A stretch of 36,974 nt of DNA from Dehalococcoidia bacterium. GTDB taxonomy: Bacteria > Chloroflexota > Dehalococcoidia > UBA2979. The notes beneath the pieces were generated by a model. The model saw only the letters and a list, made by a program, of their open reading frames with translations, did not search any database and had not been told where the DNA came from. Each line of letters begins with the position of its first letter. Position 1 is the stretch's first letter. Shown here in pieces: positions 33,677 to 36,974 of the stretch. The stretch lies in NCBI GenBank assembly GCA_022451865.1, contig JAKUNM010000009.1, positions 1 to 36,974 of the forward strand, in the 5' to 3' direction. The translations under genes and the position numbers were made by a program.

Positions 33677-35875
33677 ATGGCAACTGAATCTGCTATTCAC
33701 AATAATCGACTGCAATCTCAGCTAATTGGTAAATGGTGGATGCCTGCAATCGCGCTTAGTTTGGGCGGCCTTTATTTAGCTATGCAGTTTAGTTCAACTG
33801 AAGGTGCAGGACGCGAATCATTTTTTAATGTTGCCCACCCTTGGTCAGTATATGTATTTATGTCTTCTTTGGTGAGCTTATTAGTTTTTGGTTTAGTCCG
33901 ACATGCTACTTTGTGGCGCTTAGGTAAGGAGACTCCGGAAAGTGTTTTTGCCAATTTACCGCACCGATTCAAAAATGTTTTTCGTTTAGGTGTTGCACAA
34001 GATAAGGTCAGACGTGATCGTTATGCAGCCGTAATGCATTGGTCTATTTCTTCGTCTATTGTTGTCTTAACACTTGTCACCGCTCAAGTCGCTATTGAAG
34101 ATGATACACCTCTTAATTTTTTACATGGCCCTTACTATTTGTTTTTTTCTTTCTATGGAGATCTATTTGGATTGATAGGTTTAGTAGGTGTTGGCATGGC
34201 AATGTGGCGCCGATATTTTGTAGATTTTTCTCGAATACGTTGGGATGAACGTCCAGAAGATCATCTTATTATTGTTGGCCTAGGCTTAGTGCTACTTTCC
34301 GGTTTTTTTGTAGAAGCCTTTCGAATTGAAGTGACAGAATTAACACAATATCCTGATTGGGCAAAATGGTCTTTTGTATCTTATGTTTTGGCTAACTTTT
34401 TTGAAATTTTTGCAATGAGTGATAATCAAATATTGTGGAGTCATAGCGCGATGTGGTGGGTACATATTGTTTTGGCTTTTTCTTGGTTGGCTTTGATAGT
34501 TTTTACAAGGTTAGATCACCTATTCTTTGCTCCGATCAATGCATTTTTATTACGGACTGATTCTCCTGGACGTTTGTCAACAATTCCTAATATTGAAGAG
34601 CAAGAGATTTTTGGCGTTGGCTATATTCAGGATTTTTCATGGAAGCAGCTTTTTGAGTTAGACGCCTGTGTTCGATGTGGAAGATGCACAGATGTATGTC
34701 CGGCAAATTTAGCTGGCCAGCCACTATCTCCTATGCATCTTATCCAAGACTTAAAAGGTCATTTAGCTTCCGTTGGTCCATCGATACAAAAAACAGGGAA
34801 TGAAGGTGGTGATACTAGATCGGTTTCACCAATTTCTATGGTCGGTGAAGTCATTCAGGATGAGACCCTTTGGGCCTGTCGTACGTGTGGTGCATGTGTA
34901 CAGGAATGTCCAGTGATGATAGAGCATGTCCCAACTATTGTTGATATGCGTAGATTTTTAGTCATGGATGAAGCTCGATTACCACAAACGGCTCAAGCTG
35001 CATTGCAAAATATTGAAATGCGAGGTCATCCTTGGAGTGGGACTGCGTTAGAAAGAACTACATGGATGGATGGTTTAGGTGATGTACCAATTTTTGATGG
35101 TACACAAGATTATCTGTATTGGGTTGGCTGTTCAGGTTCATTAGTAGAAAGAAATTTGCCGATTACCAAAGCTGTGTTTAGGCTTCTGAAAGAAGCTGGA
35201 TCCTCTTTTGGTGTTCTGGGGCAGGAAGAAACATGCAACGGCGATCCAGCTAGAAGGTTAGGTAATGAATATCTTTACCAAATCTTAGCAGAACAATTAA
35301 TTGGTACCTTTAAAGAGAAAAATGTTCAGAAAGTAATAACTAATTGTCCGCATTGTTTCAATACGTTTAAAAATGAATACCCTCAATTTGATGGGCATTT
35401 TGAAGTATTCCATCACACTGAATTTTTAAATTCTCAATTACAATCAGGTGCCTTGAAAGTGCAATATGATTTACCTGAAACGGTTACCTACCATGATTCA
35501 TGTTATCTGGGTCGTATCAATGGTGTTTATGATGCTCCTAGACAGATTTTAGATTTTGTTCCTGGTGCGAACATCCAAGAAATGCAAAGAAATATGAGTA
35601 AAGGTCTTTGTTGTGGTGCTGGTGGTGGGAATATGTGGCAGGAAGAAGTCGGTGAAAGAAGAGTAAACCATGTGCGTAGTGAAGAAGCTATAGCTACTGG
35701 TGCAAGTAAAGTAATTTCTAACTGCCCTTTTTGTATTCAGATGTTTGAAGATGGGGTACCAGCCATGCAGCCAGAAGAGGTTGGTAGAATTGAACCCTTT
35801 GATGTGGCAGAAATTTTAGAGCTTGCTGTTTTTGGTAATCAAGATAATTTAGAAGAAGAAATTACAGAAGTATAG
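33677..35875 (+). CDS. Membrane Fe-S oxidoreductase, probable ETF:menaquinone oxidoreductase (HdrD-like, with cytochrome b-like domain)
   Basis: The N-terminal third (about 20-280) has around six hydrophobic helices with several His residues (for example 121, 256 and 263), like the NarI/HdrE-type heme b membrane domain. Two [4Fe-4S] motifs follow: CVRCGRCTDVCP at 331-342 and CRTCGACVQECP at 401-412. Two cysteine-rich CCG-type domains come next, with ETCNGDPARRLGNE near 520 and CCGAGGGN near 645, plus NCPHC and NCPFC. This fused arrangement next to etfBA is known for the ETF:(mena)quinone oxidoreductase that drains electrons from acyl-CoA dehydrogenases. It is read in the same direction as etfB, 74 bp upstream of it. 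Confidence 0.88.
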   Translation: MATESAIHNNRLQSQLIGKWWMPAIALSLGGLYLAMQFSSTEGAGRESFFNVAHPWSVYVFMSSLVSLLVFGLVRHATLWRLGKETPESVFANLPHRFKNVFRLGVAQDKVRRDRYAAVMHWSISSSIVVLTLVTAQVAIEDDTPLNFLHGPYYLFFSFYGDLFGLIGLVGVGMAMWRRYFVDFSRIRWDERPEDHLIIVGLGLVLLSGFFVEAFRIEVTELTQYPDWAKWSFVSYVLANFFEIFAMSDNQILWSHSAMWWVHIVLAFSWLALIVFTRLDHLFFAPINAFLLRTDSPGRLSTIPNIEEQEIFGVGYIQDFSWKQLFELDACVRCGRCTDVCPANLAGQPLSPMHLIQDLKGHLASVGPSIQKTGNEGGDTRSVSPISMVGEVIQDETLWACRTCGACVQECPVMIEHVPTIVDMRRFLVMDEARLPQTAQAALQNIEMRGHPWSGTALERTTWMDGLGDVPIFDGTQDYLYWVGCSGSLVERNLPITKAVFRLLKEAGSSFGVLGQEETCNGDPARRLGNEYLYQILAEQLIGTFKEKNVQKVITNCPHCFNTFKNEYPQFDGHFEVFHHTEFLNSQLQSGALKVQYDLPETVTYHDSCYLGRINGVYDAPRQILDFVPGANIQEMQRNMSKGLCCGAGGGNMWQEEVGERRVNHVRSEEAIATGASKVISNCPFCIQMFEDGVPAMQPEEVGRIEPFDVAEILELAVFGNQDNLEEEITEV

Positions 35876-35949
35876 TTACATTTAGTAGATGACAGTTCGA
35901 GATGAAGTTATTGTAATCTAAGTCGTTTTGTTAGCAATGGAGGAATATT

Positions 35950-36756
35950 ATGCATTTTGTAGTGTGTGCCAAACAAATACCAGATCCGGAGACACCACCT
36001 TCGGCATTTAAAATAGATGAATCCACTAATACTGTTGTTCCTGCTCAGGGTTTTCAGCCTGTTTTAAGCCAGTACGATGGTATTGCTGCTGAAGCTGCCT
36101 TACAGATTAAAGAAGCATTAGGCGATGAAGCTAAAATTACGGTATTGTCAGTTGGTGCTGAAAGTGCTCAAGCTGCAATCAAGCAAGTCTTGGCAATGGG
36201 TGCTGATGAAGGCGTTCTCTTACAGGACGATGCTTTTGAAGGTGGTGATTCTCACACTACTGCAAAGGTACTTGCTGCAGCAATAAGTAATCTTGGTGAT
36301 GTTGATGCTGTCTTTTGTGGAAGACAGGCTGCCGACTGGGATGTAGGACAAGTTGGATTACTTGTTGCTGAGGCACTCGGGTGGCCAGCTGCAATACTTG
36401 CAAAAGGAGTAGAAATATCTGATGGTTCGATGAAAACTACTCGCGTAATGTCAGATGGATTCGAGACAGTCTCTCAAGCACTGCCTGCGGTAGTAACTGT
36501 GTCTAATGAATTTGGTGAACCTCGATATCCTAAATTACAACAAATTATGCAAGCAGCTAAGAAAACAGTGACTACAATGACTCATGGCGAATTAGGGCTG
36601 GATCCTAGTGAAGTAGGTTCCTCAGGTGCACGATTGAAATTAGAAAAACTTTATATCCCTCAGTCAGATTCTCAAGTTGAAATAATAGATGGTGAGACTC
36701 CTGAGGAACAGGCCACGAATTTAATTGCGAAGCTTGTTGCGGATAAAGTACTGTAG
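35950..36756 (+). CDS. etfB: Electron transfer flavoprotein subunit beta
   Basis: EtfB, with EtfA, takes electrons from acyl-CoA dehydrogenases. The protein starts HFVVCAKQIPDPE and contains LSQYDGIAAEAALQIKEALGDEAKITVLSVG, VKQVLAMGADEGVLL-type spacing, and FCGRQAADWDVGQVGLLVAEALGWP, the usual AMP/FAD-binding segments. Length 268 aa is within the family range. GGAGG precedes the start. It is the middle gene of the oxidoreductase-etfB-etfA unit. Confidence 0.95.
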   Translation: MHFVVCAKQIPDPETPPSAFKIDESTNTVVPAQGFQPVLSQYDGIAAEAALQIKEALGDEAKITVLSVGAESAQAAIKQVLAMGADEGVLLQDDAFEGGDSHTTAKVLAAAISNLGDVDAVFCGRQAADWDVGQVGLLVAEALGWPAAILAKGVEISDGSMKTTRVMSDGFETVSQALPAVVTVSNEFGEPRYPKLQQIMQAAKKTVTTMTHGELGLDPSEVGSSGARLKLEKLYIPQSDSQVEIIDGETPEEQATNLIAKLVADKVL

Positions 36757-36780
36757 TTTTTAGTTCGAGAGGGACAAAGA

Positions 36781-36974
36781 ATGGCAAAAAATATTTTAGT
36801 TGTTGGTGAACACGCAGATAGTGAAATAACTGCTACTACTGCTGAGTTGATTGGTCAGTCGACTCGATTGGCAGAAGGTGGATTAGTCTCTGTTGCATTA
36901 CTTGGAAGTAGTGCGGCTGATGCTACTCAGCAAGCCTTTGAAGCAGGTGCTGGAAAAGTATTTGTGAATGATGA
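36781..36974 (+). CDS. etfA: Electron transfer flavoprotein subunit alpha, N-terminal part (cut by the window edge)
   Basis: The visible 64 codons begin MAKNILVVGEHADSEITATTAELIGQSTRLAEG and continue VALLGSSAADATQQAFEAGAGKVFVND. This is the EtfA N-terminal domain pattern. An AGAGGGA ribosome site lies 6-7 nt upstream, 24 bp after etfB. The FAD-binding C-terminal domain lies beyond the window. Confidence 0.9.
   Translation, partial: MAKNILVVGEHADSEITATTAELIGQSTRLAEGGLVSVALLGSSAADATQQAFEAGAGKVFVND

Noticed and set aside
1-36974. tRNA or rRNA genes, CRISPR arrays, IS elements, prophage or plasmid functions
   Set aside because: No cloverleaf-like segments in the short gaps, no spaced direct repeats, and no transposase, integrase or replication protein in any frame supplied.

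Overview
This window looks like a chromosomal segment of an AT-rich, free-living bacterium. I infer a marine Chloroflexota of the Dehalococcoidia/SAR202 kind. The clues are an F420-dependent reductase, a short-form LeuA in an ilvB-ilvN-leuA operon, a citramalate synthase route, several crotonases, and an EtfBA module with a membrane HdrD-like Fe-S oxidoreductase. No 16S rRNA or other decisive marker is present, so this assignment is inference. I see no tRNA, rRNA, CRISPR array, IS element, integrase or phage gene.

Layout. Positions 1-2590 (mostly minus strand): the edge of a probable cofE, an NADPH:F420 reductase, a lipoprotein with a catalytically dead trypsin/HtrA-like domain, and a 55-codon acyl-CoA dehydrogenase remnant that joins the family's N- and C-termini. 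Positions 2714-4875: a crotonase lacking both catalytic glutamates and an intact HtrA protease. Positions 4885-6522: cobU and cobT. Positions 6600-7055: a promoter, a well-conserved c-di-AMP (ydaO/yuaA) riboswitch and a small zinc-ribbon protein. Positions 7209-17690: branched-chain amino acid synthesis, with leuB, then cimA-leuC-leuD plus a coupled APH-like kinase on the plus strand, and ilvB-ilvN-leuA on the minus strand behind a leader peptide, an attenuator-like structure and a palindromic operator candidate. ilvE lies at 20779-21702.

Positions 17768-29097 are a mixed region: a geranylgeranyl-reductase family protein, an aldo/keto reductase, a PH-like membrane protein, an MBL hydrolase, a GcvT-like protein, an unknown protein, UppP, an active SDR next to a degenerate SDR, an RDD protein and two unknown proteins. 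Positions 29266-36974 are an acyl-CoA catabolism block: two crotonases flanking a tandem pair of tiny paralogous proteins, a Rieske-fold protein without cluster ligands, an acyl-CoA ligase, the membrane Fe-S oxidoreductase, etfB and the start of etfA.

Functionally, one half makes Leu, Ile and Val (ilvC and ilvD lie outside the window). The other half activates acyl-CoAs, hydrates them and passes electrons through ETF to the quinone pool. The most unusual points are the c-di-AMP riboswitch in front of a zinc-ribbon protein, the nearly leaderless ilvB leader peptide, the internally deleted acyl-CoA dehydrogenase, and four proteins that keep a fold but lack key catalytic or cofactor residues (dead protease, crotonase without glutamates, degenerate SDR, clusterless Rieske).
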